This document shows, in pieces, positions 1 through 8,564 of a DNA stretch of 64,000 nt. The DNA comes from Oxalobacteraceae bacterium AB_14 (GTDB lineage: Bacteria > Pseudomonadota > Gammaproteobacteria > Burkholderiales > Burkholderiaceae_D), in the NCBI GenBank assembly GCA_000381565.1, contig KB906725.1:1877731-1941730 (forward strand), given 5' to 3'. The position numbers and the translations under genes are program-made. Within the stretch, counting starts at the first letter, position 1. The number at the start of each line of letters is the position of its first letter. The notes beneath the pieces are model-generated. The model did not search any database. It was not told the DNA's origin and saw nothing but the letters and a program-made list of their open reading frames with translations.

Positions 1-578
1 ACGTCCACCGTACGCCGGACGAGCCGGTGGTGTACGCGCAGCTGTTGTGCACCAATCGCGGCCTGGCCGAGCAAATCGCGCCCGGCACCCGTTTCTATGG
101 CGAAGGCATATCCACTTCGACCGACATCCGCGCGCTGTACCAGCCCAGCGCCCAGCGCCCGCCGGTGATGGAGGCCAAGGCCTTGTGGTCGCTGGTGGCG
201 CTGTTGCGGCTGAACCACCGCTCGCTGGTGGACGGCACCACCGGCGTCCAGACCCTGCAACAGATGTTGATGTTGTTCGCAGGCGACAGCGCGCGCGACC
301 AGGCACAGGTGCGCGGCGTCAAGAGCATGGCGGCCTCGGTGGCCACCGCGCGCCTCGGCGCCGACACCTGGCGCGGCCATTGCCGCGGCACCGACATCGT
401 GCTCGAGTTCGACGCCGACGCCTTCGTCGGCACCTCGCCGCTGGTGCTGGCCGGCGTGCTGTCGCGCTTCTTTGCCCTGTACACCTCCGCCAATTCCTTC
501 GTCCGCCTGGCCGTCACGCGCGGCGGCGAACCGTGGATGCAGTGGCCTGCCATGAGTGGACGCCAATGCCTGATCTGA
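1..578 (+). CDS. tssF: T6SS baseplate protein TssF, C-terminal part (5' end outside window)
   Basis: The reading frame is open from the first bases, so the gene begins upstream; about 190 C-terminal residues are visible. TssF is a baseplate wedge subunit that works with TssG, TssE and TssK. The visible part has the family ending, including TRFYGEGIS, a conserved W-x-L-V-A-L-L segment, a GxEI-like stretch written here as GTDIVLEFD, and a hydrophobic VLSRFFALYTSANSF near the C-terminus. It overlaps the start of tssG by 13 bp, which is typical of this locus and suggests translational coupling. The assignment rests on these motifs together with the tssG-clpV neighbours. Confidence 0.9.
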   Translation, partial: VHRTPDEPVVYAQLLCTNRGLAEQIAPGTRFYGEGISTSTDIRALYQPSAQRPPVMEAKALWSLVALLRLNHRSLVDGTTGVQTLQQMLMLFAGDSARDQAQVRGVKSMAASVATARLGADTWRGHCRGTDIVLEFDADAFVGTSPLVLAGVLSRFFALYTSANSFVRLAVTRGGEPWMQWPAMSGRQCLI

Positions 579-1582
579 TGACGCTATTGCGGGACGACCC
601 GCATGCCTTCGATCTGTTCCAGGCGATCAGCATCCTGGAGCGCAGCGAACCCGCGCGCGCGCACGTCGGCACCTCGGTCGGCATGGACGAGGCGCTGCGG
701 CTGTCGGCGCAGGTCGACCTGGCGTTCGCGCCGAGCGACGTCAGCGGCCTGGATGAAAGCCGGCAGCCCGGCCCGCCGCTGACGCTGAAGACGCCGGTGA
801 TGACCCTGGCCGGCTCGCAAGGCCCGCTGCCGATGCCGTTCACCGAGCTGCTGATGGAACGCCGCCGCGCGCGCGACATGGCGGGGCTGGATTTCCTGGA
901 CATTTTCAACCAGCGCCTGCTGGGCTTCCTGTACCGCAGCCGCCGCAAGCACCACCTGGCGCTGAGCACGGACAGCATCAACCGCGCGCCCATCGTGCGC
1001 AGCCTGGATGCCTTGTCCAGCCTGGGCCGGGCCGAGGGCGTGCGCGGGCCGGACGGCCAGCAAGCCTGGCTGCGCCACGCGGGCTTGCAGGGCGCTGCGC
1101 CGCGCTCGATGGTGTCGCTGCTGGCCGTGGTGCGCGACCGCATGGGCGTGCATTTCCGCGGCAAGCAGTTCGTCGGCGGCTGGCACGCGCTGGCGCTGTG
1201 CGACCGCGCCAAATTGCACGATCCCGGCAAGCCGGCGCCGATGACGGCGAGGCTGGGCATGGGCGCCTGCCTCGGCGCGCGGGCCTGGGACCAGGGCGCC
1301 GGCATGGCGCTGGACGCGCCGCCGCTGCAACCGGCGCAGTTCGCCGCCTTGCTGCCCGGCGCGAAGAACAACTCGCTGCTGGGCTGGCTGGTGGCGCGCC
1401 ATCTGCAACGCGACATCCAGGTGCGGCTGCGGCTGGACCTGGCGCTGCAGCCGGCAACCCGCCTGAGCGCCAACGCCGAGCTGCCGCCGCGCCTGGGCCT
1501 GAGCACCTGGCTGTGCAGCCCCGGCCCGTCGACCGCGCGCCACCAGCCGGCGAACTTCCTGCTGGCGACGGAAGAGGATTGA
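566..1582 (+). CDS. tssG: T6SS baseplate protein TssG
   Basis: 338 residues from ATG 566, close to the usual TssG length. TssG and TssF form the baseplate wedge heterotrimer on which sheath assembly starts. The N-terminus (LRDDPHAFDLFQAISILE) and the segment that reads VMTLAGSQGPLPMPFTELLM match the family pattern, and the C-terminal part has the characteristic RLGLSTWL ending. The start inside the 3' end of tssF was preferred because residues begin matching the family there; the longer upstream open frame is the shadow of tssF. clpV starts 5 bp after the stop, so the genes are probably one transcript. Confidence 0.93.
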   Translation: MPDLMTLLRDDPHAFDLFQAISILERSEPARAHVGTSVGMDEALRLSAQVDLAFAPSDVSGLDESRQPGPPLTLKTPVMTLAGSQGPLPMPFTELLMERRRARDMAGLDFLDIFNQRLLGFLYRSRRKHHLALSTDSINRAPIVRSLDALSSLGRAEGVRGPDGQQAWLRHAGLQGAAPRSMVSLLAVVRDRMGVHFRGKQFVGGWHALALCDRAKLHDPGKPAPMTARLGMGACLGARAWDQGAGMALDAPPLQPAQFAALLPGAKNNSLLGWLVARHLQRDIQVRLRLDLALQPATRLSANAELPPRLGLSTWLCSPGPSTARHQPANFLLATEED

Positions 1583-1587
1583 GCGGC

Positions 1588-4275
1588 ATGGAAATCGATA
1601 TCCGCACCTTGCTGTCCAAGCTCAACCCCGAATGCAAGCGGGCGATGGGGCATGCGGCCGAGCTGTGCGTGAAGCAGACGCAGTACAACGTCGACCTGGA
1701 GCACTTGCTGTTCACCCTGCTGGAAGAGCGGGCGCCGGATTTTGTGGTGGTGCTGCAACGCTTCGGCATCGTTGAAAGCGCGGTGACGGCGCAGCTGCAG
1801 CGCAGCATGGACGGCTTCAAGCGCGGCAACGGCCGCACGCCGGCCCTGTCGCCGCACTTCATCCCGCTGTTCCAGGAGGCCTGGCTGCTGAGCTCGATGC
1901 TGCTGGGCAGCCAGCAGGTGCGCTCCGGCACCGTGCTGCTGGCGATGCTGGAAGTGGACAGCCTGCGCGGCATGCTGATCGAAAGCGCGCCCGAATTGCT
2001 GAAGATCCCGCGCGACCAGTTGAAGCAGGCATTGCCGTCGCTGCTGGCCAGCTCGTCGGAAGATGGCGGCGTCACCGGCGCGCCGCTGTCCGCCGCGCCG
2101 GCCGCGCAGGCCGGCGCCATGCCGACGCCGCAAAACGCCGGCGGCGCCACGCCGTCGCTGGACCAGTACACGGTGGACATGACGGCGCTGGCGCGCGCCG
2201 GCCGCATCGACCCCATCCGTGGCCGCGACGCCGAGATCCGCCAGATCATCGACATCCTGCTGCGCCGCCGCCAGAACAATCCCATCCTGACCGGCGAGGC
2301 CGGGGTCGGCAAGACCGCCGTGGTGGAAGGCTTCGCCCAGCGCATCGCGTCCGGCGCGGTGCCGCCGTCGCTGGCCAACGTGGTGGTGCGCACCCTGGAC
2401 CTGGCGCTGCTGCAAGCGGGCGCCGGCATCAAGGGCGAATTTGAAAACCGCCTCAAGTCGGTGATCGCCGAAGTGCGCGCCTCGGCCACGCCCATCATCC
2501 TGTTCATCGACGAAGCCCACCAGCTGATCGGCGCCGGCGGCAGCGAAGGGCAGGGCGACGCCGCCAACCTGCTCAAGCCGGCGTTGGCGCGCGGCGAACT
2601 GCGCACGATCGCCGCCACCACCTGGGCCGAGTACAAGAAATACGTCGAACGCGATCCCGCGCTGGCGCGCCGCTTCCAGGTGGTCAAGGTGGAAGAACCG
2701 AGCACCGACGCCGCCATCGGCATGTTGCGCGGCATGGTCGCCACCCTGGAAAAACACCACGGCGTCGAGATCCTCGACGAAGCCGTGACCGACGCCGTGC
2801 GCCTGTCGCACCGCTACATCTCCGGCCGCCAGTTGCCGGACAAGGCCATCAGCGTGCTCGACACGGCCTGCGCCCGCGTCGCCATCGGCCAGGCCGGCGC
2901 GCCGCAGCAGCTGGAGGCGCTGGAACACGAGATGGTCCTCAACAGCGAAGAGCTGCGCATCGCCCGCCAGCAGCACGCGCGCGGCGAGGACCGGGCCGCC
3001 GCCATCGCCAAGATGGAGCTCCAGCAGGCGCTGTTCCAGGCCCGCCTGGAGCGGCTGAAAGAGAAGCTGGCCGAGGAACGCCGCGCAGTCGAAGAAATCC
3101 TGGTGCTGCGGCGCGAAATCGCCGCCGCCGCCGACGACCGCGCCGCGCTCGACGACGAGGAACGCATCTCGCGCGGCGACCAGTTGCAGCGCCTGCAAAA
3201 AGGCCTGGAGGCGATCCAGGACGACGAGCCGCTGGTGCCGGTGTGCGTCGATTCGAAGATCGTCGCCGGCGTCATCTCCGGCTGGACCGGCATCCCGGTC
3301 GGCAAGATGCTGGCCGATGAAATCCACACCGTGCTGCAGCTGAAGGAGCGGCTGGAAGACCGCGTGGTCGGCCAGCCGCAGGCGCTGGACGCGATCGCCC
3401 GCCGGGTGCGCACCTTCCGCGCCGAGCTGGACGATCCGGGCAAGCCGGTCGGCGTGTTCCTGCTGGTCGGCCCTTCCGGCGTCGGCAAGACCGAGACCGC
3501 GTTCGCGCTGGCCGACATGCTGTACGGCGGCGAGCGCAATATGGTCACGATCAATATGTCGGAGTTCCAGGAGGCGCATTCGATCTCCAGCCTGAAGGGC
3601 GCGCCGCCCGGCTACGTCGGCTACGGCAAGGGCGGCGTGCTGACCGAAGCCGTGCGCCGCCGCCCGTATTGCGTGGTGCTGCTGGACGAGATGGAAAAAG
3701 CCCACCCGGACGTGCTGGAACTGTTCTTCCAGGTGTTCGACAAGGGCACGATGGAGGACGGCGAAGGCATCACCATCGACTTCAAGAACACCCTGATCCT
3801 GCTGACCTCGAACGCGGCGCAGGACGTCATCACGCAAGCCTGCGCCAACGGCAAGCGGCCCGACGCGGCCGAGCTGATCGAGCAACTGCGGCCGGCCCTG
3901 CTGCGCCAGTTCAGCCCGGCCTTCCTGGGACGGCTGGTGCTGGTGCCTTACTACCCGCTGGGCGACGAGCAGATCAGCAACATCGTCGACCTCAAGCTGG
4001 CCAAGCTGGCGGCGCGCTTCGCCGAGAACCACAACGCCCGCTTCACCTGGGACGACCGCGTGACCGAGGTGATCACCGCCCGCTGCACCGAGGTCGACAG
4101 CGGCGCCCGCAACATCGACTTCATCCTCACGCAGACGGTGCTGCCGCTGCTGTCGTCGCTGGTGCTGGAACGGATGTCGATGCTGAAACCGTTCACCGCC
4201 ATCCACATGAGCGTGGGTGCCGATGAGCACTTCGCCTACGCCTTCCGCGACCATCCGCTGCGGGGCCAGCCATGA
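1588..4275 (+). CDS. clpV: T6SS AAA+ ATPase TssH (ClpV), sheath disassembly
   Basis: 895 residues from ATG 1588. ClpV is the cytoplasmic AAA+ unfoldase that recognises contracted TssB/TssC sheath and recycles it. An N-terminal Clp-N domain covers roughly residues 1-150. The first AAA+ module has Walker A GEAGVGKT at about 236 and Walker B FIDEAHQL. A coiled-coil middle domain sits near 440-560. The second module has Walker A GPSGVGKT at about 628 and Walker B LLDEMEKAH. The Clp C-terminal domain follows. Length and domain order are those of ClpV rather than ClpB, and the neighbours are T6SS genes. The stop overlaps the vgrG start by 4 bp (ATGA). Confidence 0.96.
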   Translation: MEIDIRTLLSKLNPECKRAMGHAAELCVKQTQYNVDLEHLLFTLLEERAPDFVVVLQRFGIVESAVTAQLQRSMDGFKRGNGRTPALSPHFIPLFQEAWLLSSMLLGSQQVRSGTVLLAMLEVDSLRGMLIESAPELLKIPRDQLKQALPSLLASSSEDGGVTGAPLSAAPAAQAGAMPTPQNAGGATPSLDQYTVDMTALARAGRIDPIRGRDAEIRQIIDILLRRRQNNPILTGEAGVGKTAVVEGFAQRIASGAVPPSLANVVVRTLDLALLQAGAGIKGEFENRLKSVIAEVRASATPIILFIDEAHQLIGAGGSEGQGDAANLLKPALARGELRTIAATTWAEYKKYVERDPALARRFQVVKVEEPSTDAAIGMLRGMVATLEKHHGVEILDEAVTDAVRLSHRYISGRQLPDKAISVLDTACARVAIGQAGAPQQLEALEHEMVLNSEELRIARQQHARGEDRAAAIAKMELQQALFQARLERLKEKLAEERRAVEEILVLRREIAAAADDRAALDDEERISRGDQLQRLQKGLEAIQDDEPLVPVCVDSKIVAGVISGWTGIPVGKMLADEIHTVLQLKERLEDRVVGQPQALDAIARRVRTFRAELDDPGKPVGVFLLVGPSGVGKTETAFALADMLYGGERNMVTINMSEFQEAHSISSLKGAPPGYVGYGKGGVLTEAVRRRPYCVVLLDEMEKAHPDVLELFFQVFDKGTMEDGEGITIDFKNTLILLTSNAAQDVITQACANGKRPDAAELIEQLRPALLRQFSPAFLGRLVLVPYYPLGDEQISNIVDLKLAKLAARFAENHNARFTWDDRVTEVITARCTEVDSGARNIDFILTQTVLPLLSSLVLERMSMLKPFTAIHMSVGADEHFAYAFRDHPLRGQP

Positions 4276-6263
4276 GGACCGGCTTCGAACAAGGCGCCGG
4301 CCTGCTGACGGTGTCGTCGCCGTTCGGCGACAACGACCTGCTGCTGGACGCGGTCGAAGGCAGCGAGGGCATCTCCGAACTGTTCAAGTTCAACCTGCAC
4401 ATGCGCTCCGGCAGCACCAGCCTGAGCGCGGCCACGGTGGTCGGCAAGACCATGACGGTGACCTTGGACGTCACCGGCGGTACCAAGCGCTACATCACCG
4501 GCATGGTGTCGCGCTTCATCCAGAGCGGCTTCGACCAGGACTTCGCCACCTACGAGGCCGAGGTGGTGCCCATGCTGTGGCTGCTGACCCTGTCGCGCGA
4601 CCGCAAGATCTACCAGGCCAAGTCGGTGGCCGACATCATCAAGGCCGTGCTGGGCGACTTCAGCATCACCTTCGACGACAAGCTGACCCAGACCTACGAC
4701 CCGGTCGACTACATCGTGCAGTACGACGAAACCGCGTTCGACTTCATCTGCCGCCTGATGGAGCAGGCCGGCATCTTTTATTTCTTCACCTTCAGCAGCA
4801 GCGCGCACACGATGGTGCTGGGCGACGCCTCGTCCAACTTCGCCGATTGCGCCGGCGCGGCGGCGGTGCGCTTCTTCCCGCGCACCGGCATGCACAACGC
4901 GATCGACACGGTGTCGCGCTTCGCCCACGAGAACACCATCGCGGTGAAGAAGGCCACCGTCAACGACTACGACTTCATCAATCCCAGCACCTCGCTGGAA
5001 GGCACGCATTCGGCCGCCGGCGGCAGCGGCGCGGTGTACGAGTTCGCCACCGGCCACCTGGCGGCGGCGGCCGCCACGGCGATCGCCCAGCTGCGCGTGG
5101 AGGCCAGCCAGGTCAACGCCGAGGTGCTGCGCGGCGACAGCTTCTGCTATCCGTTTTGCGCCGGCACCAAGTTCACCTTGTCCGAGCATTTCGTCACCGC
5201 CTTGAACGCGGCCTTCGTGCTGCGCCGCGTGCACCACACGGCGCGCGACGACATGTACACCAATTCCTTCGAGGCGTTTCCGGTGACGGTGCCGTTCCGC
5301 CCGCCGGTGCAGACGGCCCGTCCGCGCGCGGTCGGCTGCGAGACGGCGCTGGTGGTCGGCCCCAGCGGCGAGGAAATCTGGACCGACAAGTACGGCCGCA
5401 TCAAGGTGCAGTTCCCGTGGGACCGCGACGGCGCCAAGGACGACAAGAGCTCGACCTGGATGCGGGTGGCGCAGTCGGTGGCGGGCAAGGGCTTCGGCGC
5501 GCTGTTCCTGCCGCGCGTGGGGCAGGAGGTGGTGATCACCTACCTGAACGGCGACCCCGAGCGGCCGCTGGTGACGGGCTGCGTCTACAACGGCGAGAAC
5601 GCCACGCCGGCCGAGCTGCCGGCCAACCAGACCCAGACCATCATGCGCACCTGGTCGTCCAAGCAGGGCGCGGCCGGCAACGAGCTGCGCTTCGAGGACA
5701 AGAAGGATGCCGAGCAGCTGTATATGCACGCGCAAAAGGACATGCTGACCGAGATCGAAAACGCCTTGACCACGACGGTGAAGAAGGGCGCGGAAATCCA
5801 CACGCTGCAAGAGGGCGACCGCACCGTCGACGTGCAGAAGGGCAAGGAGGTCCACAACGTCAAGGCCACCCGCGAGGTCACGGTGACCGGCGACGAGACG
5901 CACACCAACGCCGCCAAGTTCACCCACAAGGTGAGCGGCGACTACGCGCTGACCATCGACGGCAAGCTGACCATCACGGTGACGGGCGACATCAGCATCA
6001 AGTCCAGCGCGGCGGTGACCGAGGAATCCGGCACCACCTACGGCATCACGGCGGGCACGGCGCTGACGGCCAAGGCCGGCACCGCCCTGACCAACCAGTC
6101 CGGCACCGACTTCACCAACAAGGCCGGCACCAAGATGGTCAACCAGGCCGCCGTGCAGATGGATAACAAGGCGCCTGTGATCAACAGCAAGGCCGACGCC
6201 ACCCAGACCGTGGAGGCCGGCGCGATGCTGACCCTCAAGGGCGCCATGGCCAAGGTGAACTGA
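4272..6263 (+). CDS. vgrG: T6SS spike protein VgrG
   Basis: 663 residues. VgrG trimers cap the Hcp tube and deliver effectors. The N-terminal gp27-like part includes the usual DGFDQDFATYEAE-type and CRLMEQAGIFYFF motifs. A gp5-like OB domain follows, with the diagnostic KYGRIKVQFPWDRDG at about residue 375-390, then ARPRAVG-type and GDPERPLVTGCVYN segments. The last 150 residues are a repetitive beta-helix region rich in T, V, K and G. No extra enzymatic domain is visible after it, so any cargo should be carried by an adaptor, a PAAR-like protein or a free effector. It overlaps clpV by 4 bp, and the next gene starts 2 bp after its stop. Confidence 0.96.
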   Translation: MRTGFEQGAGLLTVSSPFGDNDLLLDAVEGSEGISELFKFNLHMRSGSTSLSAATVVGKTMTVTLDVTGGTKRYITGMVSRFIQSGFDQDFATYEAEVVPMLWLLTLSRDRKIYQAKSVADIIKAVLGDFSITFDDKLTQTYDPVDYIVQYDETAFDFICRLMEQAGIFYFFTFSSSAHTMVLGDASSNFADCAGAAAVRFFPRTGMHNAIDTVSRFAHENTIAVKKATVNDYDFINPSTSLEGTHSAAGGSGAVYEFATGHLAAAAATAIAQLRVEASQVNAEVLRGDSFCYPFCAGTKFTLSEHFVTALNAAFVLRRVHHTARDDMYTNSFEAFPVTVPFRPPVQTARPRAVGCETALVVGPSGEEIWTDKYGRIKVQFPWDRDGAKDDKSSTWMRVAQSVAGKGFGALFLPRVGQEVVITYLNGDPERPLVTGCVYNGENATPAELPANQTQTIMRTWSSKQGAAGNELRFEDKKDAEQLYMHAQKDMLTEIENALTTTVKKGAEIHTLQEGDRTVDVQKGKEVHNVKATREVTVTGDETHTNAAKFTHKVSGDYALTIDGKLTITVTGDISIKSSAAVTEESGTTYGITAGTALTAKAGTALTNQSGTDFTNKAGTKMVNQAAVQMDNKAPVINSKADATQTVEAGAMLTLKGAMAKVN

Positions 6264-6264
6264 C

Positions 6265-6999
6265 ATGAGCGACACCGGACTGCCACCAGAACCGCTGGCC
6301 GCCGCGCTTGAGCCTCCCCTTGCGCCGCAGCTGCTGGAGGAGCACGGCGAAGGCGGCCAGCTGCTGCAACGCGCCTGGCTGCGCGACGGCGTGCTGCACG
6401 GCCCGTTCGAGCAGTTCAGCGCGCAGGGCCGCACCCTGATGAAGACCCACTTCGAAGCGGGCAAGATGCACGGCCCCATGGCCGTGTTCGCGCCGGACGG
6501 CAAGCTGATCCAGCAATCGCAGTTCCAGCACGGCATCGCGCACGGCCTGATGGAAACCTACGTCAACGGCCGCTGCGTGGCGCGCCAGATGATGGTGGAC
6601 GGCGTGGCGGCCGGCCAGTCGCTGTCCTACGACGAGGCCGGCCACCTGAGCGCGCGCCTGAACATGTTCGACGGCCAGATCCACGGGCCGGCGGAATTTT
6701 TCTACGAAGGCCTGCGGGTGCGCAAGTCGCACTACAAGGCCGGCCTGATGGACGGCGAGTCGACCGACTACGACGCCCAGGGCGGCGTGGTGCAGACCTG
6801 CAACTACCGCGCCAACCTGCTGCACGGTCCGCTGCGCCGCTACTGGCCGGACGGCGAGCTGATGGAGGAAGTGATCTACCGCGATGGCAAGCCGGTCGGC
6901 TCGCCGGCGCGCTTCGACCCCAAGGGCAAGCGCACCGACAACGCCGCCGCCGCGCCGGCGATTCTGGACCGGCTGCACAAGCTGGTGAGGGGAAGCTGA
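6265..6999 (+). CDS. MORN-variant (YwqK-like) repeat protein next to vgrG
   Basis: 244 residues made mostly of short repeats of about 20 residues with the pattern G-x-x-H-G-P-x-x-x-F/Y-x-x-x-G-x-L, for example DGVLHGPFEQFSAQG and AGKMHGPMAVFAPDG. This is the MORN-repeat variant seen in YwqK-family proteins annotated as antitoxins. No signal peptide or membrane segment is visible. It lies 2 bp after vgrG and overlaps the PAAR-like gene by 1 bp, so it is translated with the spike. Two roles fit: an immunity or chaperone protein for a spike-loaded effector, or a structural accessory. The repeats alone do not decide between them. Confidence 0.7.
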   Translation: MSDTGLPPEPLAAALEPPLAPQLLEEHGEGGQLLQRAWLRDGVLHGPFEQFSAQGRTLMKTHFEAGKMHGPMAVFAPDGKLIQQSQFQHGIAHGLMETYVNGRCVARQMMVDGVAAGQSLSYDEAGHLSARLNMFDGQIHGPAEFFYEGLRVRKSHYKAGLMDGESTDYDAQGGVVQTCNYRANLLHGPLRRYWPDGELMEEVIYRDGKPVGSPARFDPKGKRTDNAAAAPAILDRLHKLVRGS

Positions 7000-7385
7000 T
7001 GGGACAGCAAGTCTGCATGGGCGCGATGCTCAAATGTAGTTTCGGCGTGGCGCCGGGCACGCTGATGGTGTTGCCGGCCAACGCCGTGCTGACCGCCGTG
7101 CCCGACGCCAACATCATGGACAACAAGCCGATGGTGAACATCCTGCCGTTCGGCATGTGCCAGTCGATGGCCAATCCGATGGTGGCGGCCGCCACGGCGG
7201 CGGCGCTGGGCGTGCTGACGCCGATGCCGTGCATCCCGGCCACCACCGCGCCGTGGGTGCCGGGCTCGCCGACTGTCCTGATCGGCAATATGCCGGCGCT
7301 GAACAATTCGTCGAAACTGATGTGCATGTGGGGCGGCGTGATCGAGATCAACGCGCCGGGCCAGGCCACCGTTTCCATTCCTTGA
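6999..7385 (+). CDS. DUF4280 PAAR-like spike-tip protein
   Basis: 128 residues, glycine-, cysteine- and proline-rich. The family pattern is clear: an early C-x-G-A-M-x-x-C-S-F-G, a central IMDNKPMVNI followed by PFGMCQSMANP, and VLTPMPCIPATTAPWVPG. DUF4280 proteins are PAAR-like and are proposed to sharpen VgrG spikes. No C-terminal toxin extension is present. The position behind vgrG and the MORN protein supports a spike-tip role. The cysteines and histidine-poor composition differ from classic PAAR domains, so metal binding is uncertain. Confidence 0.8.
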   Translation: MGQQVCMGAMLKCSFGVAPGTLMVLPANAVLTAVPDANIMDNKPMVNILPFGMCQSMANPMVAAATAAALGVLTPMPCIPATTAPWVPGSPTVLIGNMPALNNSSKLMCMWGGVIEINAPGQATVSIP

Positions 7386-7407
7386 ACCCCTCACCGCGAC
7401 CGCCACC

Positions 7408-7662
7408 ATGGAATACCGATTCAGCCTTACTCCCCGCCTGATCGCGCTGGCCATCTTCTCCGGCGTGGCGCTGCTGGTGCTGTTGTTCGCCCTGGGCTAC
7501 CAGGTCGGGCAGAGCATGGCCGAGCGGCCCGCGCCGGCCGTGGCCGACAACGCCGCCAGCCGCGCCCGCCAACAGCTGAAGGGCAAGATCGGCGGCGAGG
7601 CCGCCGCCGCCGCCGCGCCCGTGACCGAGCGCGTGCACGCCGCGCAAAAGGCCGCGCAATGA
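7408..7662 (+). CDS. small single-pass membrane protein in T6SS locus
   Basis: 84 residues. One transmembrane helix, LIALAIFSGVALLVLLFALGY, spans about residues 11-32. It is followed by a hydrophilic alanine-rich tail of about 50 residues, presumably periplasmic or cytoplasmic. The stop overlaps the ATG of the binding-protein gene (ATGA), so it belongs to the same transcript as the transport cassette. I do not recognise a named family. Its size and topology would suit an accessory subunit tying the transporter or spike genes to the membrane, but that is inference. Confidence 0.65.
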   Translation: MEYRFSLTPRLIALAIFSGVALLVLLFALGYQVGQSMAERPAPAVADNAASRARQQLKGKIGGEAAAAAAPVTERVHAAQKAAQ

Positions 7663-8555
7663 AGCGCGCGCACCAGTTCGCCGTGCTGCTGGCCGCGCTG
7701 TGCCTGAGCCTGTGCCTGGGCGGCGCGGCGTGGGCGCAGGGCGGACAGAAGGCGCGCGCGGCGGCGTCGTCCGCGGCCGCCGAAGCGGACCGCTCGCCGC
7801 TGGTCAAGGTGGCCGACGGCCGCCAGCTGGCGCCCGATATCGCCCGCATCGTCACGCGCGGCGAGCTGGTGGTCGCCATGCTGGCGACCGACAATCCGCC
7901 GTTCTTCTCGGTCAAGAACGGCGATCTGGTCGGCACCGACGTCGATCTCGCCAGGCTGATCGGCAAGGAGCTGGGCGTGCCGGTGCGCTTCGACCGCAGC
8001 CCCAGGACCTTCGACGGCGTGGCCGACACGGTGGCCGTCGGCCAGGCCGACCTCGGCATCAGCCGCCTGGCGCGCACGCTCAAGCGCGGGCAGTCGGTGC
8101 ATTTTTCCGTCGCCTACATGCGGCTCGGCCACGCGCTGCTGATCAACCGCATCCGCTTCGCCGAGATCGCCGGCGACCGGCCGCTGCCGCAGGTGATCCG
8201 CCACTTCACCGGCGCCATCGGCGTGATCGCCAATTCGTCGTGGGAGGAATTCGGCCGCCGCAACTTCCCCAAGGCCAAGCTGGTCAGCTACCCGACCTGG
8301 AGCGACGCCGTCAACGCCGCCAAGAAGGGCGAGGTGGTGGCGGCCTATCGCGACGAGCTGGAGGTGATGCAGATCTTGAACAACGATCCCAGCCTGGCGC
8401 TGACCTTGCGCACCGTCACCTTCAACGACCTGGAGTCGCCGCTCAGCATCATGGTCGGCATCCGCGACCTGACCCTGCTGTCCTTCGTCAACGAGCTGAT
8501 CGCGCAGCGGGCCGACAAGCCCACCGCCAGCAGCGTGCTCAAAGCCATCAAATAA
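7659..8555 (+). CDS. periplasmic solute-binding protein, SBP_bac_3 type
   Basis: 298 residues. A cleavable signal peptide covers about residues 1-27 (FAVLLAALCLSLCLGGAAWA). The mature part follows the amino-acid-binding fold of ABC importers: RGELVVAML near the start, FFSVKNGDLVGTDVDLARLIG, a DGVADTVAVGQADLGIS hinge segment, and a C-terminal lobe. These proteins bind amino acids or related solutes in the periplasm and normally feed an ABC transporter. No ABC permease or ATPase lies beside this one; the next two genes are SDF-type symporters. Inclusion between the vgrG and tssJ blocks of a T6SS locus is unusual. The substrate cannot be read from sequence. Confidence 0.85.
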   Translation: MKRAHQFAVLLAALCLSLCLGGAAWAQGGQKARAAASSAAAEADRSPLVKVADGRQLAPDIARIVTRGELVVAMLATDNPPFFSVKNGDLVGTDVDLARLIGKELGVPVRFDRSPRTFDGVADTVAVGQADLGISRLARTLKRGQSVHFSVAYMRLGHALLINRIRFAEIAGDRPLPQVIRHFTGAIGVIANSSWEEFGRRNFPKAKLVSYPTWSDAVNAAKKGEVVAAYRDELEVMQILNNDPSLALTLRTVTFNDLESPLSIMVGIRDLTLLSFVNELIAQRADKPTASSVLKAIK

Positions 8556-8564
8556 GGAAAACAC

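Noticed and set aside
514..4254. Very long open frame on the minus strand opposite tssG and clpV
   Set aside because: GC-rich codon structure of the real genes leaves the antisense phase open; its translation is low-complexity (runs of Q, H, R, A) with no family pattern.
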